Positions 1 to 8,387 of a DNA stretch of 64,000 bases are shown here, piece by piece; position 1 is the first letter of the stretch, and every line of letters begins with the position of its first letter. This DNA is from Botryobacter ruber (GTDB lineage Bacteria > Bacteroidota > Bacteroidia > Cytophagales > Hymenobacteraceae). The stretch covers positions 1 to 64,000 of the forward strand of contig NZ_QCZK02000015.1 of assembly GCF_003347595.2 (NCBI RefSeq), in the 5' to 3' direction. A model generated the notes under the pieces. That model saw nothing but the letters and a program-made list of their open reading frames with translations, had not been told where the DNA came from and did not search any database. A program made the position numbers and the translations under genes.

Positions 1-1523
1 TGAGACACAGTAAAGTTGGCATCGCTCGAATCGTTAACGGCAGCATTGTAGTAGGACTGAACCTTTACCCTGAACTTGTCTGTGGCTACTGCAGGTACTG
101 TCCAGTTATAAGACCCGCTGGTGCCAGACCCGGTGTAGACATCTGTCAAATAGGTCCAGTTATTCCCGCCGTTTACCGAGTAAAGAATCCGCACATAATC
201 CTGGATGCCTTCCTGCTGCCAGGCGACCTCGTAGTTAGAACAACCAGCGATAACCTCTCCGCCGTTCGGAGACGTGAGCCGGATAAACGGTTGAAGGATA
301 GAGAAATTTGTACCGGATATATCTGAAATAGCTGCATTATCTCTTGCTTTTACACGGACCAGGCATTGGCTGGAAACGTTGTCAGGAATTGTCCAGTTGT
401 AGCTGCCATAGTTGCCTTGCGAAGAGGTGATCTCGTTCCAGGTAGCGCCGTTGTCGGTGGAGTAGTCTATCGCCACATAATTGGAGGGTAAATTGGAGGC
501 GCTCCACCGGATGGTATAATTCCTGTCTACGAACCAACGTTCTCCGCCGTCAGGTGCTGTTACCGTTATGGCCGGATTATTATCAATGAGGAACAAACTA
601 TTACTCATGTCAATAGTACACGACTTTGCGTATTCATAAATCTGTACCAGACAAGAAGTTGCAGCCTGGCTGCCTGGCAGCAACCATTGGTAACTGCCTG
701 TGTTAGGAATGTTATTTGCGGCTGCACCCTCACTGTTGCGTATCCAGTCCCAGGAAGCCCCGTTGTCAGTAGAATATTTCAGCGACACATTTCCAACTGT
801 ACCTGTAGTAGTCCAGGTAATGGTCTTTACCGAACTCGAGGACCAGGACTCCCCTCCGTTTGGAGAAGTTAATGTCAGGTAACTGGCTGGCCTGGTTACT
901 GAAAAAACAGCATCCGTTACATCCGAAATGCTTTCGTCGTAGTAATCAACAATCCGTATTTTAAAATTACCTGTATTGTAGGTTGGCACACTCCAGTTGT
1001 AGGAGTGGTTTCCTCCCGAGCCCACATAGATATCCGTAATCGGTGTCCAGATGAGCCCTCCGTCGGTTGAGTACAAGATTTTGGCATAAGAATTAACCCC
1101 GCCAGAGATCCAGGTGATTGTTTGCTGCGAACAACCCTCAAATGTTTCACCACCATTAGGCGACGTGATGGTAATGAAAGGTTGTTTGATGGTAAACGTG
1201 GCATCACTGACATCACTTATAGCACTATTACTGAAGTCACTAACCCGGACCAGGCAATTTTCAGAAGCATTGTCAGGTATTAACCAGGAATAAGAACCAT
1301 TATTATTTATACCGTCCGCAATAAGGCTCCAGTTACTTCCGTTATCTGTAGAGAACTCCAGTTTAACAAAGGAAGAAGCGCCTGAGCTACTCCAGGTAAT
1401 GTTGTAGTTTTTACCGGAATAAAACGTCTGACCTCCATTCGGAGAGGTAACAGATACCGTCTGAGCACTCACTTGCAAAAACGCAAAGAGTGCTAAAACC
1501 AACGTAAGGGTTTGCTTTAGCAT
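1..1523 (-). CDS. Secreted multi-repeat SPNGGE-type surface protein, partial (3' end outside window)
   Basis: About 507 N-terminal codons are present; the gene runs off the left edge, so no stop is seen. It starts with a signal peptide (MLKQTLTLVLALFAF, ending at VSAQ). Five repeats of about 95 residues follow. Each opens with SPNGGE or a variant and then an ITW-type strand, and continues with a YSTDNG...W...SYNW core and an ISDVSDA-like close. This resembles the Ser-Thr-rich Kre9/KNH-like beta-sandwich repeats common in large secreted Bacteroidota proteins, many of which end in a T9SS sorting domain. That domain would lie outside the window, so T9SS export is an inference. Repeats 2 and 5 share an E-x-C position (FEGCS, IAGCS), hinting at alternating repeat types. 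Function is probably adhesion or a scaffold for a lost catalytic part. Confidence 0.8.
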   Translation of the reverse strand, partial: MLKQTLTLVLALFAFLQVSAQTVSVTSPNGGQTFYSGKNYNITWSSSGASSFVKLEFSTDNGSNWSLIADGINNNGSYSWLIPDNASENCLVRVSDFSNSAISDVSDATFTIKQPFITITSPNGGETFEGCSQQTITWISGGVNSYAKILYSTDGGLIWTPITDIYVGSGGNHSYNWSVPTYNTGNFKIRIVDYYDESISDVTDAVFSVTRPASYLTLTSPNGGESWSSSSVKTITWTTTGTVGNVSLKYSTDNGASWDWIRNSEGAAANNIPNTGSYQWLLPGSQAATSCLVQIYEYAKSCTIDMSNSLFLIDNNPAITVTAPDGGERWFVDRNYTIRWSASNLPSNYVAIDYSTDNGATWNEITSSQGNYGSYNWTIPDNVSSQCLVRVKARDNAAISDISGTNFSILQPFIRLTSPNGGEVIAGCSNYEVAWQQEGIQDYVRILYSVNGGNNWTYLTDVYTGSGTSGSYNWTVPAVATDKFRVKVQSYYNAAVNDSSDANFTVS

Positions 1524-2340
1524 AAAGGAAGGTATTTATTAAAACAGCACTATAGTTTTTAGATTGATAACAGGTATTATCAATTACATTACTTGTTAGA
1601 AACTTAACATCACTGGAGAAGCACAACCCTGAGCAGGAAGTTATATCCACCATTGAAAACAAAGCAGGCCTTTAAAAAAAATGCTGTACATCATTACCCT
1701 AATTCACATTAGCATAATGACATACAGCAAGCAGACCTTTTTACAACCTGTTTGATTAATTTAATTATTCCCATATATAACAAAACTTAATCAACACATC
1801 TGTAAATGTATGTATTCGCATTTTTAAATACAATACTCAGAAGTAGGTATACTTGAACTATTGATTACTTGATTATTAACACAACAAACCTTTCCTTTAT
1901 ACGCCCCTTTCTATAGTACAAACCTTCCTGCTTTTTCCCGCCAGGAAGCGCTCCTGCAACACCAGCACATCTGCTGTTATTTTCTTTTATTTTGCTGCCT
2001 TGCACTGCGCTTTCAGTTGTGGCAGTCTCCTGAAGTACACAAACGGTTAGTAGCTAATAATCAATTATTTAATCTAAACAACCTTTCCCGATTAGATTTT
2101 CATTAAAATTCAGCACACTGTCCTGCACACAGAAGAGTACAACCGGAATCGTTCTGCAGCGTTTGCCTCCGGATGCGCTGATCCCGGGATCTGCAGACAC
2201 CAGCACAGAAGAAAAATACTAAACCGCTTACAGGCAGTATTTTAGAACGAAGCAAAAAAATTTTTCTGAGCAACAGCATTTTTTTTCAGAAACATGCACG
2301 CTCCTTTATTTTCCTGGAAGAAAGTAACCCAATTCGCAAC
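1524..2340. other. Gene-free AT-rich stretch between a secreted protein and surE
   Basis: No convincing coding frame. At 1680-1731 there is an imperfect hairpin (TGCTGTACATCATTA facing TAATGACATACAGCA) in the upstream region of the secreted protein; it could be an operator or an mRNA structure. The rest is AT-rich with no recognisable RNA gene. Confidence 0.4.
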
Positions 2341-2382
2341 AAAAAGGGAGAGCCCCAGCATTACGTTGCTGAAGCTCTCCCT
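2341..2382 (-). terminator. Rho-independent terminator of surE
   Basis: GGGAGAGC...GCTCTCCC stem of about 15 bp with a short loop, followed on the minus strand by TTTTTG, 25 bp after the surE stop. Confidence 0.8.
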
Positions 2383-2406
2383 GCTAAAAGCCAGGTAATT
2401 TCCGGC

Positions 2407-3183
2407 CTAAAAAGTCCAGTCGTTGTTCAGGATCGGGATCACATGGTGGGCCGTCAGGTCGTACTGGCAGGGCACTACCGAAATGTAGTTATTTACCAGC
2501 GCCCACTCGTCCGTATCCTCGCCTTTGTCGAAATTCACAAAATTGCCTGTCATCCAGAAGTAGCGGCGGTTGTTGGGGTCGAGACGCTCGTCGAATTCTT
2601 CCTGCCACTTGGCATGCGCCTGCCGGCAGATTTTGATGCCTTTTATCGGATCTTCGCTCTTTTTGGGGATGTTGACATTCAGCGCTGTGTTGGCCGGTAA
2701 CTGGCTTTCGAGCGCCTGCCGGATAATCTGCTCCACAAATTCGGTGGTGTGCGAAAAATCTGCTTCGTGCCCGTAATCGCACAACGAGAAGCCAATGGCC
2801 GGCAAACCTTCGATGGCTGCCTCGATGGCTGCCGACATCGTGCCCGAATACAGCACACTGATGCTGGAGTTGGAGCCATGGTTGATGCCGCTGATGACCA
2901 GGTCGGGTTTGCGGTCGCGCAGCACAAAGAATTTTGCCAGTTTCACACAATCGGCGGGGGTGCCGGAACATTCGTATGCCTCTACATTTATATCTGCAAA
3001 AGCAATCGATTTGTCCAGCCGGAGCGTGTTGCCAATGGTAATGGCGTGTCCCATGCCCGACTGCGGACTATCCGGTGCGACCACCACCACCTCTCCTATT
3101 TTTAAAGCGACCTCTACCAGCGTGCGGATGCCCGGGGAGGTAATGCCATCGTCGTTCGAGACCAGTATTAATGGTTTTGCCAT
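2407..3183 (-). CDS. surE: 5'/3'-nucleotidase SurE
   Basis: 258 residues, the normal SurE length. The N-terminal metal site is plain: LVSNDDGI carries the paired aspartates, followed by APDSPQSGMGHAIT and later SGINHGSN, all SurE signatures. SurE is a divalent-metal phosphatase that dephosphorylates nucleoside 5'- and 3'-monophosphates and short polyphosphate, in the cytoplasm. It often sits near pcm/rpoS in proteobacteria, but here it stands alone, with a strong terminator downstream and a divergent lipoprotein gene upstream. The ATG at 3183 is the only start that keeps the first beta strand. Confidence 0.95.
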   Translation of the reverse strand: MAKPLILVSNDDGITSPGIRTLVEVALKIGEVVVVAPDSPQSGMGHAITIGNTLRLDKSIAFADINVEAYECSGTPADCVKLAKFFVLRDRKPDLVISGINHGSNSSISVLYSGTMSAAIEAAIEGLPAIGFSLCDYGHEADFSHTTEFVEQIIRQALESQLPANTALNVNIPKKSEDPIKGIKICRQAHAKWQEEFDERLDPNNRRYFWMTGNFVNFDKGEDTDEWALVNNYISVVPCQYDLTAHHVIPILNNDWTF

Positions 3184-3299
3184 TTTATTCTTTTCAGAAG
3201 ATGTATAACTAAATAAACATTATTCGATTTTGTGCTAATATACAACAACCTGCACCTGCTCTTCAAGGTTTAACGAAAATAATATTCCTGAAGAGTTGT

Positions 3300-3911
3300 A
3301 TGCTGAGAAACTTAATATACGCCATTCTGCTGGGTGTGGGTATGGCTGCCTGCCTGGCTGACCGCGACAAAAACCCGCCTGAAGCTGAGGTTACCGGTGA
3401 GGAGGCGGCCATGACCGGTTCACCGGAAGAAGATGCGCCCGATCCTGCGGCCTTTACGATTGCAAAAGGACGGGTAGGCGACATCCGGGTTGGGATGCCT
3501 GTAACCGAAATGCGCACCCAGGTACCGCAGCACTTTATCCTGACCGACACCTTGCTGCACCTCGAAGGGCAGGCGTACACGGCTTACCGCCTGCGTGAGG
3601 AAGGCAGCAGCACCGGTTTGCTAATAGAACAAAAGTGCGAAACGGATTGCCAGGTGTGGCGCATCCGGGTGAGCAGCCCCAGCTATAAAACAGCAGCAGG
3701 CGTGGGAGCCGGCGCTACTTTCAGCCAGGTGCGGCAACATTATAGCATAAACTTCCTGGGTTTATCCGAAGCAGGACTGGTGGCTGTAGCAGAACAGGAC
3801 GGAATTTCGTTTGTACTCGATAATGCCGCCCTACCCCGCGAAAAACTTTCCCGTTTAAAACCTGCCGATATTCCGGCAAATACACCCGTAAAACAGATTT
3901 TTATATATTAG
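3300..3911 (+). CDS. Uncharacterised lipoprotein
   Basis: 203 residues. The N-terminus (MLRNLIYAILLGVGMAAC) is a lipoprotein signal with cysteine 18 as the likely lipidated residue. An acidic low-complexity linker (about 20-50) leads to a globular domain with KGRVGDIRVGMPVTEMR near its start and GVGAGATFSQVRQHY in the middle. Both look like repeats of an 'is-it-near-a-threshold' fold seen in many Bacteroidota lipoproteins of unknown role. The family is not recognised. It faces DoxX on the same strand, 39 bp ahead, and the two may be cotranscribed. Confidence 0.7.
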   Translation: MLRNLIYAILLGVGMAACLADRDKNPPEAEVTGEEAAMTGSPEEDAPDPAAFTIAKGRVGDIRVGMPVTEMRTQVPQHFILTDTLLHLEGQAYTAYRLREEGSSTGLLIEQKCETDCQVWRIRVSSPSYKTAAGVGAGATFSQVRQHYSINFLGLSEAGLVAVAEQDGISFVLDNAALPREKLSRLKPADIPANTPVKQIFIY

Positions 3912-3950
3912 ATTTTTGCTGTATTCGTAATTATCCCTAATATTGCTCCT

Positions 3951-4397
3951 ATGGGGATACTTCGTGCACGTTACGCTTTCGCAGATGTTGGATTACTGAT
4001 ACTCCGGATTGGTATCGGTCTCATGTTTATCTTTCATGGCTGGCCCAAACTCGCCGGTGGACCGGAGAAATGGGCGCAGGTTGGAAAGACCATGGAACTG
4101 GTGGGCATTAATTTTATGCATGAGTTCTGGGGATTTATGGCCGGTTCCGCCGAAGCAGTCGGTGGTGCCCTGGTGATGCTCGGGCTGCTGTACCGTCCGG
4201 CCTGTGCGCTGCTTACCTTTACCATGCTGGTGGCCACCATGCGCCACATTTCGGTTGGCGATGGTTTTGGCGGTTACTCCCATGCGCTGGAAGCGGCCAT
4301 CCTTTTCTTCTCGCTTATCTTTATCGGCCCGGGCAAATACAGCCTCGACAGTTTGCTTTTCCCGCCGAAACTCGACAGGAGCGTATTTACGGGTTAA
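3951..4397 (+). CDS. DoxX family membrane protein
   Basis: 148 residues with four hydrophobic helices. The DoxX hallmarks are present: ILRIGIGLMFIFHGWPKL in helix 1, then a loop, then GSAEAVGGALVMLGL in helix 2. DoxX proteins are small inner-membrane proteins linked in various bacteria to quinone-dependent oxidation or to oxidative and thiol stress. The exact substrate cannot be read from this sequence. A terminal HxxxGD segment (MRHISVGDGFGGYSHALE) lies between helices 3 and 4, as in the common DoxX subgroup. A dispersed inverted repeat follows 37 bp downstream. Confidence 0.85.
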   Translation: MGILRARYAFADVGLLILRIGIGLMFIFHGWPKLAGGPEKWAQVGKTMELVGINFMHEFWGFMAGSAEAVGGALVMLGLLYRPACALLTFTMLVATMRHISVGDGFGGYSHALEAAILFFSLIFIGPGKYSLDSLLFPPKLDRSVFTG

Positions 4398-4433
4398 CAA
4401 TCTTATAATCGGACTGAACAACCAACCTTCCCT

Positions 4434-4538
4434 TGAGCAGCAGTGGCTATGGTGGCAGCTGCTAAAGGGGAAATTTCGCTGTCGCAGGCCAGAAAAAGTC
4501 TGCTGCTCCTGCCACCACAGCCACTGCTGCTGTTCAGC
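4434..4538. repeat. Dispersed GCAGTGGCTGTGGTGGCAG repeat, inverted pair
   Basis: A plus-oriented copy (about 4435-4462) and a minus-oriented copy (about 4498-4538) face each other across about 35 bp, so the transcript would fold into a long hairpin. It fills the gap between the convergent doxX and marR genes. The remainder of the 309-bp gap holds no gene. Confidence 0.8.
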
Positions 4539-4706
4539 AAATACATTTACCGTTCCTACGCTTTAAAAGGCTTTCACGACAAGAACCTTTGATTACCTTT
4601 AGCCTTGTGGTGTGTGTGCACGCGGTGCTCTGCTTTTCGCCCCTTTAGGTTTTCAGATAACAGCTCCTGCACGGCAGCAATCAATTCAGCTTTCACTTCA
4701 AAAACG

Positions 4707-5162
4707 CTATATATTCCGGATACTGTCCAGGATTTTATTCAGCACTTCAATATCCTCTGTATCAACCTGCTGAAACAAGTTTTTTTCCTGCGCCTCCACT
4801 TCCGGATCAAGCTCTTCGAGCAGCTTCTTTCCTTTTTCCGTGATGAAAATCTCGACTTTCCGCCGGTTATGCTCGCATACCTCGCGTGTTACCAGCCCCT
4901 TCAGCCGTAGTTTTTCTACCAGCCGGGTAGCGTTCGACATCGGGCTCAGCATCCGTTCCTGGATCTCGAAGAGGTTGATCGGCTTCCCCTGCTGTCCCCG
5001 TAAAATCCGCAGCACATTGTACTGCTCCGGCGATATGCCGTGCAGTTTAAGTATGCTTTCCGTCTGCGCCTCCAGCCAGTTTCCGGTATACAGGATGTTC
5101 AGGTACGCCTTCTGAAAAGGACTGCGGAAGCTGCTCATCTTTAACTGTTGCTCCAGTTTCAT
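4707..5162 (-). CDS. MarR family transcriptional regulator
   Basis: 151 residues from the chosen ATG (MKLEQQLKMSSF); an upstream ATG at 5201 would add 13 residues with no family support. The winged helix is clear: LSPMSNATRLVEKLRLKGLVTRE is the recognition helix and R-rich wing start, followed by NRRKVEIFITEKGKKLLEEL. MarR proteins bind palindromes as dimers and usually release DNA on binding a small ligand. The gene is divergent from the HisC-GRAS fusion, and the shared 200-bp gap contains two perfect 12-bp palindromes. Control of both genes is the simplest reading, but it is inferred. Confidence 0.9.
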   Translation of the reverse strand: MKLEQQLKMSSFRSPFQKAYLNILYTGNWLEAQTESILKLHGISPEQYNVLRILRGQQGKPINLFEIQERMLSPMSNATRLVEKLRLKGLVTREVCEHNRRKVEIFITEKGKKLLEELDPEVEAQEKNLFQQVDTEDIEVLNKILDSIRNI

Positions 5163-5240
5163 ACCTAACCCATGTTTAAACAATGAAACAGCAGCCGCCA
5201 CTTCACAATTTTAGATCTATTAAACAATTAAGATGACTTT

Positions 5241-5304
5241 ACGAATATTCGTTCGCTTTGTTAGATCGCAATCTATATATTTGCTTTAGCTACGTATTAA
5301 TACG
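5241..5304. promoter_or_regulatory. marR/hisC-GRAS divergent control region
   Basis: Two perfect palindromes, ACGAATATTCGT (5241-5252) and CGTATTAATACG (5293-5304), bracket a TATATTTG -7 box on the plus strand at 5276-5283. A TTTG lies 15 bp further upstream. This is typical of a dimeric repressor sitting on its promoter. Inference: MarR binds here. Confidence 0.55.
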
Positions 5305-5369
5305 AACTTTAAAAGAACAAACCGAAGCGCATTAGCCAAGCATCAGGCAGCAAAGTGTGAGAAGTAGTG

Positions 5370-7535
5370 ATGGAAGTAGAAAAGAACAAACTGTATCGCG
5401 CTGATTCCAACGAAAACCTGTTTGGCACTTCTCCCAAAGTTATCGCGGCCTTGCAAAAAGCGCTGGATGGCTTTCACAGCTACCCCTTACCCGATGCCGC
5501 GCCGCTCCGCCACGCTATTGCACAGAAGCTGGGGCTTCAGCCTGCCAACATTGTAACGGGCAGCGGCTCTGCCGAACTGATCTCGTTGCTGGTGCGGGCC
5601 TGTTGCAAGCCCTACCACCTGTCGTCGGTGCTGTCTGTTACGCCCTCTTACCCGCTGTACCAGCAGGAGGCCGAAGCCGTTGGCACCAATTTTAAAGCTG
5701 TACCGCTCAACAGTGCCTATCAGCTGGACGTGGAGAGCCTGCTGGCGCAGGTGGAAGATTCCACCCGGCTTTGCTTTCTTTCCAACCCCAACAACCCGAC
5801 AGGCTCATACCTGCGCAAGCCAGACCTCGAACGGCTCATCCGGGAGCTGCCGCCCCGGGTAACGCTGGTGATAGACGAGGCTTACCTGGAATACGTAAAC
5901 GCGCCCGATTTTGCAGATGCAACCAATTACCTGGACCAACGCCACAACCTGGTCATCCTGCGGACCTTCTCCAAAGCTTATGGGCTTGCCTCGTTACGGG
6001 TTGGCTACATGGTGGCCCGGGAAACAACCTTAGCGCCTGTTCTCCGGATAAAGCAACCGTTCAATGTCAACAACCCGGCACAGCTGGCAGCACAGGCGGC
6101 GCTGCACGACAAAGAATTTCTTGACTATACCCTGCAGCAGACAGCTGCGGGCAAACAGCAGCTGCAGCAGGCACTCACACAACTCGGAGTGCAGCACTGG
6201 CCGTCGGAAGGAAACTTCCTGCTGCTGGATGCCGGTTTGCCCGCGCAGCCTGTTTACCGGAAGCTGCAGCAACAGCACATCCACGTCCGCTTAACCGACG
6301 ACCGGTTTGCCCTTCGCATCACCATTGGGCGGCCAGAATACCAGGAACAACTCATCCAGACTTTATCGAACATGCTCGAACCGGAAGCCCTTACAGCTGA
6401 TCCCATACTCGCCCAGGTCCTGAAAACCGGTGAGGCGTTTTTACTGCCAGGCACGTCAAAGGCATTAGCCGGCGTAGATGCCCTTTCAGAGAAAGCCAAA
6501 GGCAACGGGAATGCCTCCGAACGAACTGCTCTTGCGTTTGCAAGAGCCTTTGCTGCGCGTATGCAGCATGCCACCACCAATGCCGGCAACCTCTACAGCT
6601 CCACCTTCGGGCTGATGGATATGATCTCGGCTTTTAATGTGCTGGTAAAAGAAACGCCGCTGGTTACCTTCGGGCATGTGTTCGCCAACCTCTCCATCGC
6701 GGAAGCTGTTGCAGCTGAACCTGAAATTCATTTGCTGGACCTCGGCATTGGCAGTGGCCTGCAGTGGATGCACCTGCTGGACCTGCTGGCGGCAAGAGCT
6801 GGCGGAGCGCCCAGGGTACACCTTACCGGCATCGACCTGCCGGCCGCCATCGGGGAACCGGATGAGCGCCTGCAGGAAACGGGCAGCAGACTGGCCCAAT
6901 ACGCCCAGAAACTTGGCATTTCATTTACCTACACGGGCATCGCCAGTAAACTGGAAGAGGTTAACCTGCCGGAGCTGAAGCGTTCCGCCACAGAGGCTGT
7001 TGTGGTGAATGCCGCGCTTGCCCTGCATCATATTGCGGACATGCTGGTTTCGCAAACAGATGAGCGCGACAAAATACTAAAGCAGGTACTGGCACTGCAG
7101 CCACGGGTGTTTACCCTCACCGAGCCCGATTCGGAGCACAACAAGCTGGAGTTCATGCCACGCCTGCGGGAGTCGTTGCGGCATTACCACACGGTGTTTG
7201 ATGTGCTGGACACGCTGCTGCCAAAGCAAATGCCGGAGCGCCAGATAATTGAGCAGGAGTTTTTCGGACGAGAGATTATTAACGTGATTTCCTGTGAAGG
7301 CAGTGCACGGGTAGAACGCCACGAGCGCAACCAGGCCTGGCAGCACCGCTTAACCCGCCTCGGCTTCGCGCCTCTCCAGCAACCGGAAACCGCTGAAGCA
7401 ATACGTAGCCTGCTGCAGTTACACCCGCAGTTCGACCTGGAGCCTAACGGAGCCGGTTATACCCTGCACTGGAAAAAAACACCGGTGATCGCCGCAACGG
7501 CCTGGGTACCGCAAAAAAGCGAAAAATCAGCGTAA
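5370..7535 (+). CDS. HisC-like PLP aminotransferase fused to a GRAS-type (Rossmann methyltransferase-like) domain
   Basis: 721 residues from the ATG; a GTG codon just before is in frame. Residues about 1-340 are a class I/II aminotransferase of the histidinol-phosphate type: DSNENLFG, SNPNNPTG, DEAYLEY, the PLP lysine K202 in SKAYGLA, and LRITIG. Residues about 380-721 match the GRAS domain known best from plant regulators: LLDLGIGSGLQW (VHIID-type motif, near residue 457), RVERHERNQAW, and a C-terminal LHWKKTPVIAATAWV (SAW-like). The first motif keeps DLGIGSG, as expected for S-adenosylmethionine binding, so an enzymatic role is plausible. No other his genes are nearby. Inference: one protein transaminates and methylates (or senses) a small amine or phosphate ester, under MarR control. 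Confidence 0.85.
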   Translation: MEVEKNKLYRADSNENLFGTSPKVIAALQKALDGFHSYPLPDAAPLRHAIAQKLGLQPANIVTGSGSAELISLLVRACCKPYHLSSVLSVTPSYPLYQQEAEAVGTNFKAVPLNSAYQLDVESLLAQVEDSTRLCFLSNPNNPTGSYLRKPDLERLIRELPPRVTLVIDEAYLEYVNAPDFADATNYLDQRHNLVILRTFSKAYGLASLRVGYMVARETTLAPVLRIKQPFNVNNPAQLAAQAALHDKEFLDYTLQQTAAGKQQLQQALTQLGVQHWPSEGNFLLLDAGLPAQPVYRKLQQQHIHVRLTDDRFALRITIGRPEYQEQLIQTLSNMLEPEALTADPILAQVLKTGEAFLLPGTSKALAGVDALSEKAKGNGNASERTALAFARAFAARMQHATTNAGNLYSSTFGLMDMISAFNVLVKETPLVTFGHVFANLSIAEAVAAEPEIHLLDLGIGSGLQWMHLLDLLAARAGGAPRVHLTGIDLPAAIGEPDERLQETGSRLAQYAQKLGISFTYTGIASKLEEVNLPELKRSATEAVVVNAALALHHIADMLVSQTDERDKILKQVLALQPRVFTLTEPDSEHNKLEFMPRLRESLRHYHTVFDVLDTLLPKQMPERQIIEQEFFGREIINVISCEGSARVERHERNQAWQHRLTRLGFAPLQQPETAEAIRSLLQLHPQFDLEPNGAGYTLHWKKTPVIAATAWVPQKSEKSA

Positions 7536-7574
7536 AAGAACCTGCTCAGGCAGCTTTACCCTGCCGAAGTTATT

Positions 7575-7643
7575 TGCTGCAGCTTCCACCACAGCCATTG
7601 CTGTTGCCTATGTAGCAGCAGTGGCTGTGGTGGTAGCTGCAGA
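7575..7643. repeat. Dispersed GCAGTGGCTGTGGTGGCAG repeat, tight inverted pair
   Basis: A minus copy followed at once by a plus copy, separated by only a few bases, with arms of about 28 bp. It lies between the convergent hisC-GRAS and NUDIX genes, where it could end transcription from both sides. Confidence 0.75.
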
Positions 7644-7644
7644 A

Positions 7645-8199
7645 CTATAAACCGAGCTTGCGGAGGGCCAGCAGGCAGAGCGCCACGGAGCCCGATACGT
7701 TTATTTTCCCGCTCAGCACCAGGCTTTCCACCTCTTCCAGCGGCACTTTCACTACTTCAATGTTCTCGCTTTCGTCCAGGTCCTGTTCGGCCACTTGCTG
7801 CACGTTGCGGGCCAGGAAAAAGAAGATTCTGTTCGTGTCTTTGGTCGGGTTGTCGATCACTTCCAGCACCGGCTCCACATCGTCGGAAGTGTAGCCTGTT
7901 TCTTCCAGCATTTCGCGTTTGGCCGCGTCCAGGGGCACTGTCTCGCCTTCGTCTATCACCCCGCCCGGCAGTTCCATAAAAATATCGCCGGCCGCGTGCT
8001 TGTACTGGCGCACAAAAATCACCTGGTTGTCAGCCGTAACCGGAAACGTGAGCACCACATTGGGCCGCACGCTCACAAAATAATCGTCCATCACCTTTCC
8101 TCCAGGCAATTCCACATGGTCGCGGCGCAGCGTATACCACCTGTGGTTAAAAATTATCTCCGATTTCAGCGTTTTCCAGCGTTCAATTCCTTTGGCCAT
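7645..8199 (-). CDS. NUDIX hydrolase, ADP-ribose pyrophosphatase type
   Basis: 184 residues. The NUDIX box reads GGVIDEGE...REMLEETGY, fitting GX5EX7REUXEEXGU with the metal-binding glutamates intact. The N-terminal beta-strand region (LRRDHVELPGGKVMDDYFV) is that of ADP-ribose and nucleotide-sugar pyrophosphatases. The likely activity is hydrolysis of ADP-ribose or a related dinucleotide to monophosphates in the cytoplasm; exact substrate is not decided by sequence. Standalone gene, convergent with hisC-GRAS and divergent from the glycosyltransferase gene. Confidence 0.9.
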   Translation of the reverse strand: MAKGIERWKTLKSEIIFNHRWYTLRRDHVELPGGKVMDDYFVSVRPNVVLTFPVTADNQVIFVRQYKHAAGDIFMELPGGVIDEGETVPLDAAKREMLEETGYTSDDVEPVLEVIDNPTKDTNRIFFFLARNVQQVAEQDLDESENIEVVKVPLEEVESLVLSGKINVSGSVALCLLALRKLGL

Positions 8200-8318
8200 A
8201 GTTTACAAATTCAATTCCGGGGCGCAAGTTAAATCTATTGCAACAGAAGGCAAGGCATTTACCTGCACGCCCCCGCTAACCAACCGAAATAAGTCGCTGT
8301 ATTTGCAAAATAACCTGT

Positions 8319-8326
8319 TACTTTTG
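8319..8326 (+). promoter_or_regulatory. Candidate -7 box for the glycosyltransferase gene
   Basis: TACTTTTG fits the Bacteroidota TAnnTTTG consensus, 61 bp before the ATG. No well-spaced -33 TTG was found. Confidence 0.4.
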
Positions 8327-8387
8327 CTTTCAGGTAAATTAATCATAAAGCTCGTCCACCTGGCGCATTGTCCGATAAAACTTAAAG

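Noticed and set aside
1680..1731. Terminator or small RNA for the hairpin upstream of the secreted protein
   Set aside because: The stem has mismatches and the flanks do not show a clear one-sided T run; left as unassigned structure.
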